From Cymbomonas tetramitiformis (Eukaryota > Chlorophyta > Pyramimonadophyceae > Pyramimonadales > Pyramimonadaceae), in the NCBI GenBank assembly GCA_001247695.2, contig LGRX02027707.1, positions 1 to 25,905 on the forward strand: 25,905 bases of DNA. Reading direction: 5' to 3'. How positions within the stretch are numbered: the stretch's first letter is position 1; the number at the start of each line of letters is the position of its first letter. Made by a program: the position numbers and the translations under genes. The notes beneath the pieces are model-generated. The model worked only from the letters and a program-made list of their open reading frames with translations, made no database searches and had not been told where the DNA came from. Below are positions 17,353-25,905 of the stretch, piece by piece.

Positions 17353-17725
17353 GTGTGGACAAAAAAAAGCTTCAAAACGTAGTCCTTGTGCGATTCGTAC
17401 GAAATTCCCAAGGCAATTCATATGATTATGTCCCACGTCCGACGATTTCCGCACGTGTGTCCCACAACTCGCAGTAGACCCGACCCATTTTGTTTTTTAA
17501 CCTTGTCCACTGGGCTGACTACCATAAAACATCCGTGGTACGCGCGTGCGGGCGTGTTTTTGAATTTTAGTCCATACGGTATCCACAAGCCATGTGGACA
17601 GAAAAAAGCTTCAACAGCCTGAACAGTAGGGATCCATATGGGTACTATAGTCGCCGTCCGTATGATTATGTCCCACGTCCGATGATTTCCGCACGTATGT
17701 CCCACACCTCGCAGTAGACCCGACC
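17353..17725. repeat. two-copy direct repeat, period about 240 bp
   Basis: tatgattatgtcccacgtcc starts at 17421 and again at 17661; the 65 bp from there differ at only a few positions. The similarity extends upstream through gtggacaaaaaaaagcttcaa (17355) and gtggacagaaaaaagcttcaa (17594), so about 130 bp is duplicated with a more diverged stretch between. Confidence 0.75.
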
Positions 17726-17844
17726 AAAAAAAAAAAGTAAAAAAATAGTAGTCCATAGGTACGGAAATCCTGAGGACAGACGACTAGTAGAACCCGTTTT
17801 TTTGGACATACGTAAACCCGCGGGAAATGTGGATTGTGTGATTC

Positions 17845-20773
17845 ATGCGCAGGGACGCATACTGTTCTGCCAAGGAGCACGACGTCCGTCCGTACGGACG
17901 GCTTGTAAAAAGCTTGATGCCTTACTGTCCCTGCAAAAATTGTAGAGGGCTGGCGTTTTACAGCAATAAGCAATCTCTGCGACATGTCCGTGCGGTGGGA
18001 TATTTCGAGGCTGGAGATGAGGGCGTAGGAGGCGAAGAAGGAGGTGGAAATTCCTTTGATTCGGATGAAGAATCGGGCTTCGCTGAGAATTTCGAAGAGG
18101 ACGAAGCCATCACCAAAGCAGCAAGGGATGCAATCCAAAAAATCGAAGAGTGCTTTATTGACAAAGCTGCCCCCATGAGCCCCGAGGTAAGTCTCGCCCA
18201 GAACCCCGATTCCGGGGCACCATTACGGTAACAACATGAACATGTTCAGTTGTCCGCACGGATGGAAAGTGATATCCATGGGCGGATTATGTGATCCACC
18301 CGTGTGGACGTCTTACGGAATTGCATTTTAAGCTGTGTATGTACACTACGTATGGAATGTGTATGTACGGACACCGTACGTCAACCCAATCCGTATCGTG
18401 TGCGCACGTAATCCGTACGTACGGTATGCTTAGTCCATGGGACTAGGAAGTATTGGTTTATCCTACAGGAATCCCTTGAAAGAATCGAGGAGAGGTCAGC
18501 CGTTGTGGCGAACAACTTCATCTTAGATCTTCTGGTCGCGCGCAATGTCCACAACAGCACGCAGGCGCTCTTCGACGCAATTTTGCAAATTCTTCACTTC
18601 AGATATGTGAAGGGGCGTGAGGATGTCAACGGCATTTCGCCAATTGGAGAGGTGCCAACTTCCTACTCACAAGTTTTGCACAAGTGGAAGCAGTTTTTCA
18701 AGGGGTATAACGAAGTTGATGTCTGCCATGAGTGCTCCTTCTTCTATGATGGCGACTTCGTTGATTTGGACAAATGTCCCGAGGATGGGTGCGGAGCTCC
18801 CCGTTATGAAGATGGTAAAACGATTCGGGGGGCATATATTCACGGCCGGGCTCGCTGCATTTTTCGATGGTGGCCGCTAGAAGTCATATTTGGAATCTTG
18901 TTCATGACGCCGGATATGGCAATGCTAGCCAGGACCTGGTGGAAAGATGGCATGCTGGACAAACACCCTAAAGCGGCAGTGCATGGCATACTCGGTAAGT
19001 ACGATTCATAGCCTTCATTTTGAAACTCGATGTCCGCATGCCTTGGTCCGTAGGGCGTACTTAGTCCGGGCGTCGTCCTCACGGGTGGACGACGTGAGCA
19101 TTACGTCTGGACCGAGCCGACCTACGTGTTCCGTACGCACGGACTGGGACTGCTAAATCTCAGTTTTTCGTGTGTAGAACAGCCGTCGTCCGTACGCACG
19201 GATTACTTGCGCCGTAAGTATCCGCACGTGTGGTTTATGTAATTCTTACTTGTGGACTTGTTCTCCGCAGATTCGCCTGCATTTTTGAAGAAAGTTCGCG
19301 AGAACTGGGATTTCTTCAAGGATCCTAGGAACATTGTGATCATTCCTTGCGCCGATGGGATCGAATCGTTTAACGATGGACTTCGCTCAGTGACACCCAT
19401 GACCTTCACCGTCGTAAATTTCCCCGGTCACCTCCGTTGTAAACGCGAATACGTTTTCACATGGGGGATTTGGGATGGAAAGCCGAAGGATAGTGCCAAG
19501 TTCTACAACGTATTTGCCAAGGAGGTGAATCAGCTGTGGAGACATGGTACGCGTCTTTACGACATCGTAAAGGGGGAAGTATTCACATTCCGTGTCATGC
19601 TCTACAAGGTTCTCGAAGATTATGTGGGGCTAACGGACGCGGCACAGCGATTCGGGGCTAACGCATATATGGGCTGCATGAAATGCTGGATACGGGGAAT
19701 GCCAAAATCTGAATCTGGACTTACCAAAATAATTTACACCACTCAAAATCAGCCATCACTGCCAGGTGATATGCTTCCGTACGCGTGGACTAAGTAGTCC
19801 TTATTTGTCCGTGCGTATGGAACACCCGAACCCCGTACGGAATACGTAGGGACATACACTTCCGGACGGACGGACGAAACTTTGTGATACTGAATATTTG
19901 GTTGTGATATTGAATTTGTGATTGGAGTGTGCTGACAACATTTTTTGCGACATAATGTGCGCAGCCCCGCGAACCGACAGCGAAGTCCGAACGCAGGCCC
20001 AACATCATGCTAGGGTGCGAGACGAAGGCAATGTACCCTCGGACATCATTGCAGAATTTATGTCGAAGACTGGAGTTAAGTTTCCGTGCCCCTTCTCGCA
20101 AATTCAAGAGTTTGATACCGTCAAAGACTACTTGCTCGACTTGATGCACATCTTGTACAACATAATTCACCGAGTACATTGCGTCATTTGGGGAGCTAGC
20201 TGGGGGGTTAACTGCCGAAACCACGCGAGAAAACTCAAAGTGCATCGGTCCTGGATCACCGCTCCACCTCCACAACACCGAAATGATAGAAGATCGGCTG
20301 CAACACGACTGGCACGTACGTTCTCCAAAGTATTCCGCACGTGTGGACACCTGCTGTATCACTGACAATTATATCGTCCGTACCTACGTTCTGCGTCCGT
20401 TCTACCTGTGGACAATTAGTCCATGCGTGTGGAACACTCATGTTTGACACTTTTGTTGTGCCATTTGTTGCAAGTTCCTGCAGAGAAACCATCTCCGTGG
20501 GGACTTCCACCACTGGCCAAGAAGCGGGCAGTAGCATGGACGAGACAGCTTTGTCTACCAACTAGATGGGGGCCTCTATCACGAAAGCTTCTGCAACAGA
20601 AATCCAAATCCCCGAACAAAGTGAGGAAGATGAAGGCCGCACACTTGATCGTTTCTCTCACTTCTGGATTACTTTCTGCAATAGCAGCAACGGAGAATGA
20701 AAATGGCGACGTGCTTCGACCTCAGTATGCAGACATGTGGCACGCGTGGGTGGTACGTTTATGCATAATTTGA
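17845..20773 (+). CDS. CACTA/EnSpm (Tnp2-like) transposase, five exons, C-terminus missing
   Basis: Exons 17845-18186, 18469-18994, 19271-19765, 19965-20315 and 20484-20773 join with consistent phases (0, 1, 1, 1) into 668 codons. Exon 1 has the transposase-associated CPCKNC...LRHV...GYF pattern and an acidic stretch. Exon 2 has the DVCHECSFFY...LDKCPEDGCGAPRY cluster and a WWPLEVIFGILF segment. Exon 3 has the first catalytic Asp (CADGIESF), VNFPGHLRCKREYVFTWGIWDG, KEVNQLWRHG and the GCMKC metal-ligand motif. Exon 4 has LLDLMH, the second catalytic Asp region. These match the Tnp2 family in order. The third acidic residue and the C-terminal domains are absent, because the frame enters the inverted-repeat arm at 20734 and stops at 20771. 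The frame after LLDLMHILYNIIH is less certain: another frame looks protein-like at 20170-20315, hinting at a one-base shift. An upstream exon may exist because gcgcag at 17845-17851 is also a possible acceptor. Confidence 0.82.
17886..17901. repeat. perfect 16-bp palindrome in transposase exon 1
   Basis: ccgtccgtacggacgg is self-complementary over its whole length and lies within coding sequence. It is the strongest example of the CGTACG-centred motif seen in the surrounding introns and could be a binding site for an element-encoded protein. Confidence 0.7.
18187..18468 (+). other. transposase intron 1
   Basis: Donor gag|gtaagt, acceptor cctacag|gaa, phase 0. It carries many gtccgcacgg/ccgtacg-type motifs, including the 12-bp palindrome ccgtacgtacgg at 18413-18424. 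Confidence 0.8.
18995..19270 (+). other. transposase intron 2
   Basis: Donor ctcg|gtaagt, acceptor ctccgcag|att, phase 1 (joined codon GAT). It contains two copies of ccgtacgcacgga, near 19131 and 19190, plus tggacgacg/cgtcgtcc inverted segments. Confidence 0.8.
19766..19964 (+). other. transposase intron 3
   Basis: Donor ccag|gtgata, acceptor gtgcgcag|ccc, phase 1. It holds gtccgtgcgtatgg, ccccgtacgg and a triple ggac run (ccggacggacggacg). Confidence 0.7.
20316..20483 (+). other. transposase intron 4
   Basis: Donor gcac|gtacgt, acceptor tcctgcag|aga, phase 1 relative to the frame used in exon 4. Motifs ccgcacgtgtggac and cgtccgtacctacg occur inside. This is the least certain intron because the exon 4 frame is debatable. 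Confidence 0.6.
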
Positions 20774-21734
20774 CGAATTTTCGAAAAAATGACATTTAGA
20801 AGTGTTAGAAGGTTGGAGAAGTTTGGAGAAGGTTTGGACAAACTCAAAAATGTAAAATTCTGACATTTCGGGTTTTGGAGTAGCCGTGCGGGGCCATTTC
20901 GTTTACTGCAAATACCAGGGAATCAAGTTGTGCACATGGAATGCTTGCGCGACACATTAATAAGTTTATAAAAGGCCATTACAAGGTTTGGGAAGGTGCA
21001 ACATGATAGTAGAAGGCAGTAAAAAGTTTCATGTCTAATATTTTAGGGTTTTAGGGTTGCTGGCGGGGTGGTGTGGGTGAAATATTAGTTGTGAGAGGGG
21101 GTTCGGCGTATGCGGGGTCCGCTATAAAGTGCACAATTTCGGGAAATGATGATATTACACGGTTTGATATTTTTGGAGAAGTTTGGAGAAGGTTTGGACA
21201 AACTCAAAAATATGAAATTTTGACGTTTAGGGTTTTGGAGTAGTCGTGCGGGGCCATTTTGGTCACTGCAAACAGCAGGAAATCGAATTTTGCACTTGGC
21301 ATGCATGCGCGGCATATGAATGTGTCGCTACAAGGCCAATAACAAGCGGGAAATTATATTATATGATTTAATATTTTTGGAGAACATCGGAGAAGGTTCG
21401 TAGAAACAAAATAATGCAATATTTTGATATTTTGGGTTTTGCAGGAGCCGCGCGGGACCAATTTGTTCACTGCAAATATCAGGATGGTTGCCGTGTCATG
21501 CACACGGCCGATGTTTTGAAAATAAAGAGCAATTCAATATGCAAGTGCATTTCCATGCTTAAATTCCAATGTTCATACACAATCTAATGTATGAATACTT
21601 GCAAGTGACATGATTACCGTAGTGTCAGATTATTAGAGTTATGCAAAAATTGCAGCTTACTGTAGCACGAAGCACCAAGATGCGGCTCTCGGGACAGCTC
21701 AATAGCACTTTTAGTTAGGCAAACGATTTCTAAG
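20774..21734. other. inner non-coding end of right arm
   Basis: Mirror of 13429-14390, with the same three diverged repeat blocks in inverse order and only rare base differences. No gene seen. An aataaa at about 21523-21528 lies on the + strand, the wrong strand for the arm gene. Confidence 0.7.
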
Positions 21735-24700
21735 CTAGCGCCTGTCGAACAGCTCTTCCAAGGAAACACGTGAGCGTGAAGCCCCACGAGCAAGGTCCTG
21801 CAATTGATCCGCGGTCAGGGTGAAAAGCTGCTGTGCTGGTTGGGCGAGCTGCTGTGGTTGGGCGAGCAACTGCGGTTGCGCGAGCAGCTGGGGTTGCGCG
21901 AGGAGTTGCGGTGGTTGCGCGAATAGCTGGGGTTGCGCGATCAATTGTGGTTGCAGCTGGTAGGATTGCTGAAGCTGCGAGAGCTGCTGCTGGAGTTGGA
22001 TTGCTGATTGCTGGAGTTGTTGCAGCTGTTGAAGCTGCTGAGGCTGCTGCACCGGTTGAAGCTGCTGGGGCTGCAGCACCGGTTGAAGCTGCTGGAAATG
22101 CTGCATCGGTTGAAGCTGCTGGGGTAGCTGCACCTGTTGAAGCTGAGACTGGGGCTGCGGGAGTTGCTGCAGCTGCAGGGGCTGCTGCGGCTGTTGAAGC
22201 TGCTGGGGCGGCAGCACCTGTTGAAGGTGAGACAGGGGCTGCGGGAGTTGCTGCAGCTGCAGGGGCTGCTGCGGCTGTTGAAGCTGCTGAGGCGGCAGCA
22301 CCTGTTGAAGCTGAGACGGGGGCTGCGGGAGTTGCTGCAGCTGCAAGGGCTGCTGCGGCTGTTGAAGCTGCTGAGGCGGCAGCACCTGCTGAAACTGCTG
22401 GGGCTGCAGCACCTGATGAACCTGAGACTGTGACTGTGGGAGTTGCTGCAGTTGCTGGGCCAGGAGGAGTTCCTCCTGCTGCTGGGCCTGCGGGACGCCC
22501 TGACGAACTGCTTCCAGACCTGAGATCTCACCCTCCGTCCCTTGCTCCGCCGTGGGCGTCGCCGACGCCACAGGTGCCGGTCGCGGTTCCTCGGAGGCCG
22601 GCACTTGCGGCACGAGCGTCTCCAAACTAGCGCGCTCCAGCTCTAAGCGCCGGTCCAGTGCGCTCTGCTGTCTCTGCTCCAACGCTTCCAAACTCCGACC
22701 AAACTCCTCTCCCTGCTTCCTCAACAGCTCCTCCAACTGTTCACTCGTCACGCCCACCTGCACAGGTCCACTTCTTCCTTCCTCTACATCCACCTGCGCC
22801 GCCTGTGATAGTGACAGCACCCCACTGCCGACACTTGACCTCCGGTCTCGAGAACGACCACCTCCAGCTTTCTCCGTGCCTTTCCCCGTGCCCGCATCAA
22901 GTGCCCTACCCGACACGTCGCTCGGTGCTTGGCTCCCCCTTCGGTGTGGAACGGCCAGGTGCGCAGGCGCGGCAACCCGCTTCTGCAAGGTGTGGCCGTC
23001 AGCCAAATCCGACCTCATGCGCTTCCTTCCTGAGGCCCCTTTAGACGCAATTGTCTCAGGCGGTGCATCCTCTGTGACCGTATCCCCCTCGGAACCCGCG
23101 CCCCCACGGCTAGGGGCAACCGATGCCGCGTCCTTGTCCACGAAGAGGTAGTCGTCACGGGTAACGCTCGCTCCTAACTCCAGCCGGTCCGCAGTATTCA
23201 CCTGCCTCAACGGGGCCGTCACCGACACGCCCTCCTGCAAGCCCTTCGCTTTTTCCACCGCAATTTGTTGTGGCACAAACTTCCTGAGGACCTGGAACAC
23301 TTTGTCGATCTTCTCGTTGTCACGGAAGTAAGCCTCCCCTCGGGCTTTGTCCGTTACGCCCACGTTCAGCTTGTTCATGCGGAAGGTGTGAAACATCTCC
23401 GGGTCGGCGTTCGGCCCATCGATTGGCCCCCCGCAATGGACAAACCACCCTTTATTCTTTATGTGCAGGATTGAGCCTACCACATCAAGGTATGGCTTAC
23501 GCGAGGTCGACTTTACACAAAACTTCCGATTTTCTAGATCGTGAGATAAATGCGATTGAAGTTTGCTCTTAAGTATGGTTAAGTATGGGAGGTAACCGAG
23601 TGGTATCGGCCATAACTTTTCAATGCCTGGGTCAATTGTATACTCAGAGCGCGCAATATGTTTAGATTGGTTTAAGCGACTTGTTTATCGAATAAAAATA
23701 TTTTCCGAAGTTTTGTGTAAAGTCGACCTCGCGTAAGCCATACCTTGACATACCCCCCCGAGTGACCCTGGTGAAACACCACTCCGCCGTACGAGAATTT
23801 CCCGTTCGATTTCTCGGCGTATCCCTCCTTCCCACCAAAGCCGTCGCCATACACATACCGCGGCCTAAAGTTAATGTACTTGTTGTACGAGTGAAGACGT
23901 TGCGGCAGATCCAGGTCCTCCCACCGAGGCTTCCGCTGATGGCCACCTACGGGCAATGCCTGTGCGGGAGTGTTCGTGGGTTGCTCCGCCGATCCCAACG
24001 GCGCGTCCGGTACCACCCCCGCGGTCTCGGGTGCGGGCACCTCCGTGCTCGTGGGGGCGGGAGCATCCGCGGGTTGAGCCGCCGCTCCCGACGGCTCCTC
24101 TACACCCCCCGCGGGTTCCTCCGCCGATCCCGACGGCGCGTCCGGTACCACCCCCGCGGTCTTGGGTGCGGGCACCTCCGTGCTCGTGGGGGCGGGAGCA
24201 TCCGCGGGTTGCTCCGCCCCTCCCGACGGCTCCTCTCCACCCCCCTCAACGACCTTGAGTGTGGCCGCTTCAAGGGGTGGGGGAGCCGATGCCGAGAACT
24301 CCGAGAGCATGGACAAGGCAGGTGCCGGAGTGTCCGCGGGTTCCTCCGCCGATCCCGACGGCGCGTCCGGTACCACCCCCGCGGTCTTGGGTGCGGGCAC
24401 CTCCGTGCTCGTGGGGGCGGGAGCATCCGCGGGTTGAGCCGTCCCTCCCGACGGCGCGTTCACTACCAGCCCTGCCGTGTCGGGTGCGGGCACCTCCGTG
24501 CTGGTGGGGGCGGGAGCATGCGCGGGTTGCTCCGCCCCTCCCGACGGCCCCTCTACACCCCCCCGAACGCCCTCGGGTGTGGCCGCTTCAACAAGGGGCG
24601 GGGGCCACGCCGACGGCACCGCAAGCAACGGCAAACTCTCCTCGAGCGCGCCTTCCAGCAGCAGGGCACTTTGTTTTGCGAGGTTCAGAGCGTCTTTCTC

Positions 24701-25563
24701 CGCTTGGGAGGTTGGGTAGACCGTGCGCTTCGCCATGCACTCCGGCCTACCACAGTTGCTCACCTCTTCAATGCCTTTGGCTACAAGGCACACGTTGTGG
24801 TAGCTCGCATTGCAGTGCGAGCACATGTGGACTCCACGTCCATCATCCTTCTCGCATATGAAGCAGCACTCTTCCGGTGCTGGCGGTGGGGGTGAGGGCG
24901 GAGCGAGCCCACCTAATTCATACAACACCAAAACCAAGCACGTTTACACAAGTAGGACGAGAAACATAAATAGAACTAAAAACTCATTACAAGGTCAATT
25001 ATTGGACCACTTTGAAAAATGTGCTCACCAGCGTCGCCGGTCTTCCGCGCGCTAGTAGGCCAGTCCAAGGACTTTCTTCGAGAACTCTGCGCTTCCTTGG
25101 CCAAGCCCCGCAACGCGCGGGGAGCGTCAATTGAGGCCAGCGTTTTAACGGTGGCCTCGGTGGCATCTTCCGCCACTTCACTAGCAGTGCACTCTGATTG
25201 CTGCTCGCACTCCTTGCGCCCACAGTTCTTTTGATTTGTGAGCAAACCACAATCGGCAGTCCCGAATTTTCGCTGACATGAAGGATGGAAACCACCTCCA
25301 CAAACACTACAAGTCATAATGGTCGCGCTTTTCTTGCAATAAACGCACTTCCCAGGCCGAGGACCACACTGCTTGCATTTTACTCCAACCTCCTCATCGC
25401 TAGAACACGCGAAATGAAATTAGCCCTGGCACGTCTCGCATTGGATCTGCGGTACAATAGTTTTCGGGACCGCACAATCGCGGACCACACATTTCACTAC
25501 ATTCTCTTCTTTCTTCTTCGCAAGAGCTTTCACAACAGCCTTTGCTCCACGGTTCGCCCCCAT
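21735..25563 (-). pseudogene. right-arm copy of the triple PHD-like zinc-finger / Gln-rich gene (broken)
   Basis: Exon 1 is 25563-25029, the intron 25028-24913, and exon 2 24912-21735 with a 264-bp insertion at 23748-23485. Setting the insertion and one CA duplicate aside, exon lengths sum to 3447 nt or 1149 codons in one frame. The single remaining flaw is TAA at codon 48 (25422-25420), where the left arm has TAC (Tyr). This copy keeps the finger-1 Cys (CETC) that the left copy lost, and the ~143-codon segment the left copy deleted. That segment (from SNGKFSYGG to LFVDKDAASV) includes HIKNKGWFVHCGGPIDG and a helical stretch and matches no family I know. The gene faces inward and is convergent with the transposase gene. 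Confidence 0.8.
23485..23748. mobile_element. 264-bp foldback/MITE-like element in the right-arm gene
   Basis: It starts TCAAGGTATGGCTTACGCGA and ends with the exact reverse complement; the inverted ends are identical for 42 bp, leaving a ~180-bp middle with no ORF. CA flanks it on both sides (23483-23484 and 23749-23750), a possible 2-bp target duplication. Removing the element and one CA restores a continuous coding frame across the site. The left arm cannot show the empty site because that segment is deleted there. The ends do not match CACTA, hAT or mariner consensus ends that I know. Confidence 0.82.
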
Positions 25564-25905
25564 GTTTCTAGGGCAAGGTGTTAACGTGCTACTTACTCTT
25601 AGGTTTCAGGAGCATAAGTCAATTAAGTAAAGGCGGAGTCTTGGGCCTTCAAGTCCGTCCAGAACTCCAAAGCGCCACATCACCATGCACATAGAAATAT
25701 CCCACGCAAAAATATTTGGCTGTGGAACCCTAACAGATTTGGAGTCCGTCGATAAAACTTGATCGAACTCCAAAGCGCCACATCAAGATGCACACAACAT
25801 TATGTCACGGATATAAATTATGATGTGGAGCGCTGACAGATTTGGAGTCCGTCGATAAAAGTTGATCGAACTCCAAAGCGCCACATCACGATGCACACAA
25901 CATTA
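25564..25905. other. right-arm outer end upstream of the zinc-finger gene
   Basis: Apart from the hairpin repeats this is presumed leader and promoter of the right-arm gene (minus strand), mirroring 3716-3942. Nothing else recognised, and no element terminus is visible before the window ends. Confidence 0.5.
25653..25887. repeat. outer-arm hairpin repeats, right arm (three units, 103-bp spacing)
   Basis: Units end with gccacatc at 25681, 25784 and 25887, exactly 103 bp apart. The outer two have the full form, cagatttggagtccgtcgat...atcgaactccaaagcgccacatc, able to fold back; the innermost is a short form. The left arm has the short form and one full form. More copies may follow beyond the window. 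Confidence 0.75.

Larger units (their letters stand above)
16292..17844. promoter_or_regulatory. divergent intergenic region between the two core genes
   Basis: The core genes start head to head, so both promoters should lie here, though no TATA box or initiator stands out. It holds repeated Pu/Py-alternating motifs around CGTACGG and GTGTGGAC (for example near 16390, 16455 and 17320-17360), a tRNA-like Pol III promoter unit (16663-16773), and a 240-bp-period duplication (17353-17725). Long T and A runs occur at 17220-17240 and 17725-17747. An upstream exon of either gene could be hidden here. Confidence 0.5.
20734..25905 (-). repeat. right arm of the giant inverted repeat (continues past the window)
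   Basis: Reverse complement of the left arm, beginning at catgtggcacgcg (20734). It lacks the LINE found in the left arm and has the 695-bp stretch the left arm lost, of which 264-266 bp is a foldback insertion. At its outer end it carries one more hairpin-repeat unit than the left arm shows, so the left arm is cut short or the array differs in number. The arm is at least 5.17 kb. Confidence 0.92.

Noticed and set aside
3716..25905. Assembly artefact producing the inverted arms
   Set aside because: The arms differ by a LINE, a 695-bp indel, a foldback element and scattered base changes, which a collapsed or chimeric assembly would not create. Long reads would still be the final check.

Overview
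The window is nuclear-type eukaryotic DNA. Several genes only make sense when spliced at GT-AG introns with matching phases, reading frames are long and domain-rich, and the dominant content is eukaryotic transposons. I cannot name the species. An alga, plant-like or other protist genome fits better than a bacterium or a compact fungus, but that is a guess from the element types (CACTA/EnSpm transposase, RNase H-bearing LINE).

Layout. 1-977: 3' part of an unrecognised gene with Gly/Arg repeats and acidic repeats. 978-1732: AT-rich non-coding DNA ending in a palindrome. 1733-3710: a 5'-truncated LINE (copy 1). From about 3716 to the right edge lies one very large structure. A left arm (3716-14429) and a right arm (20734-25905, running off the window) are near-identical inverted copies of each other, flanking a unique core of 6.3 kb (14430-20733). 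The arms carry 103-bp-spaced hairpin repeats at their outer ends and a large inward-facing gene encoding three PHD-like zinc fingers, a Pro/Ala repeat region, an unknown domain and a Gln-rich C-terminus. About 1 kb of diverged repeats lies at the inner ends. The core has two divergent genes reading outward: a five-exon CACTA/EnSpm (Tnp2-like) transposase on the + strand and a three-exon, 546-residue, NLS-bearing protein on the - strand that could be an accessory (TnpA-like) factor. Both read across the core/arm junctions and end in the same 12 residues supplied by the arms.

History visible in the sequence. The arms have decayed separately. The left arm gene was hit by a LINE (copy 2, 4180-10517, 10-bp target duplication), lost about 0.43 kb with a frameshift, and lost a zinc-ligand Cys. 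The right arm gene has a nonsense codon and a 264-bp foldback element with 42-bp perfect inverted ends. LINE copy 2 kept its frame with the host exon, giving a 2156-codon open chimera of a PHD-like finger, reverse transcriptase, RNase H and a C-terminal Cys/His plus endonuclease-like module.

My reading is a giant composite CACTA-type element: core transposase and accessory gene between arms of 5 kb or more, each with a zinc-finger gene copy. It is now probably immobile, since the transposase is cut short at the arm and neither arm gene is intact. The true outer ends are not visible: a LINE hides the left one and the right one is outside the window.
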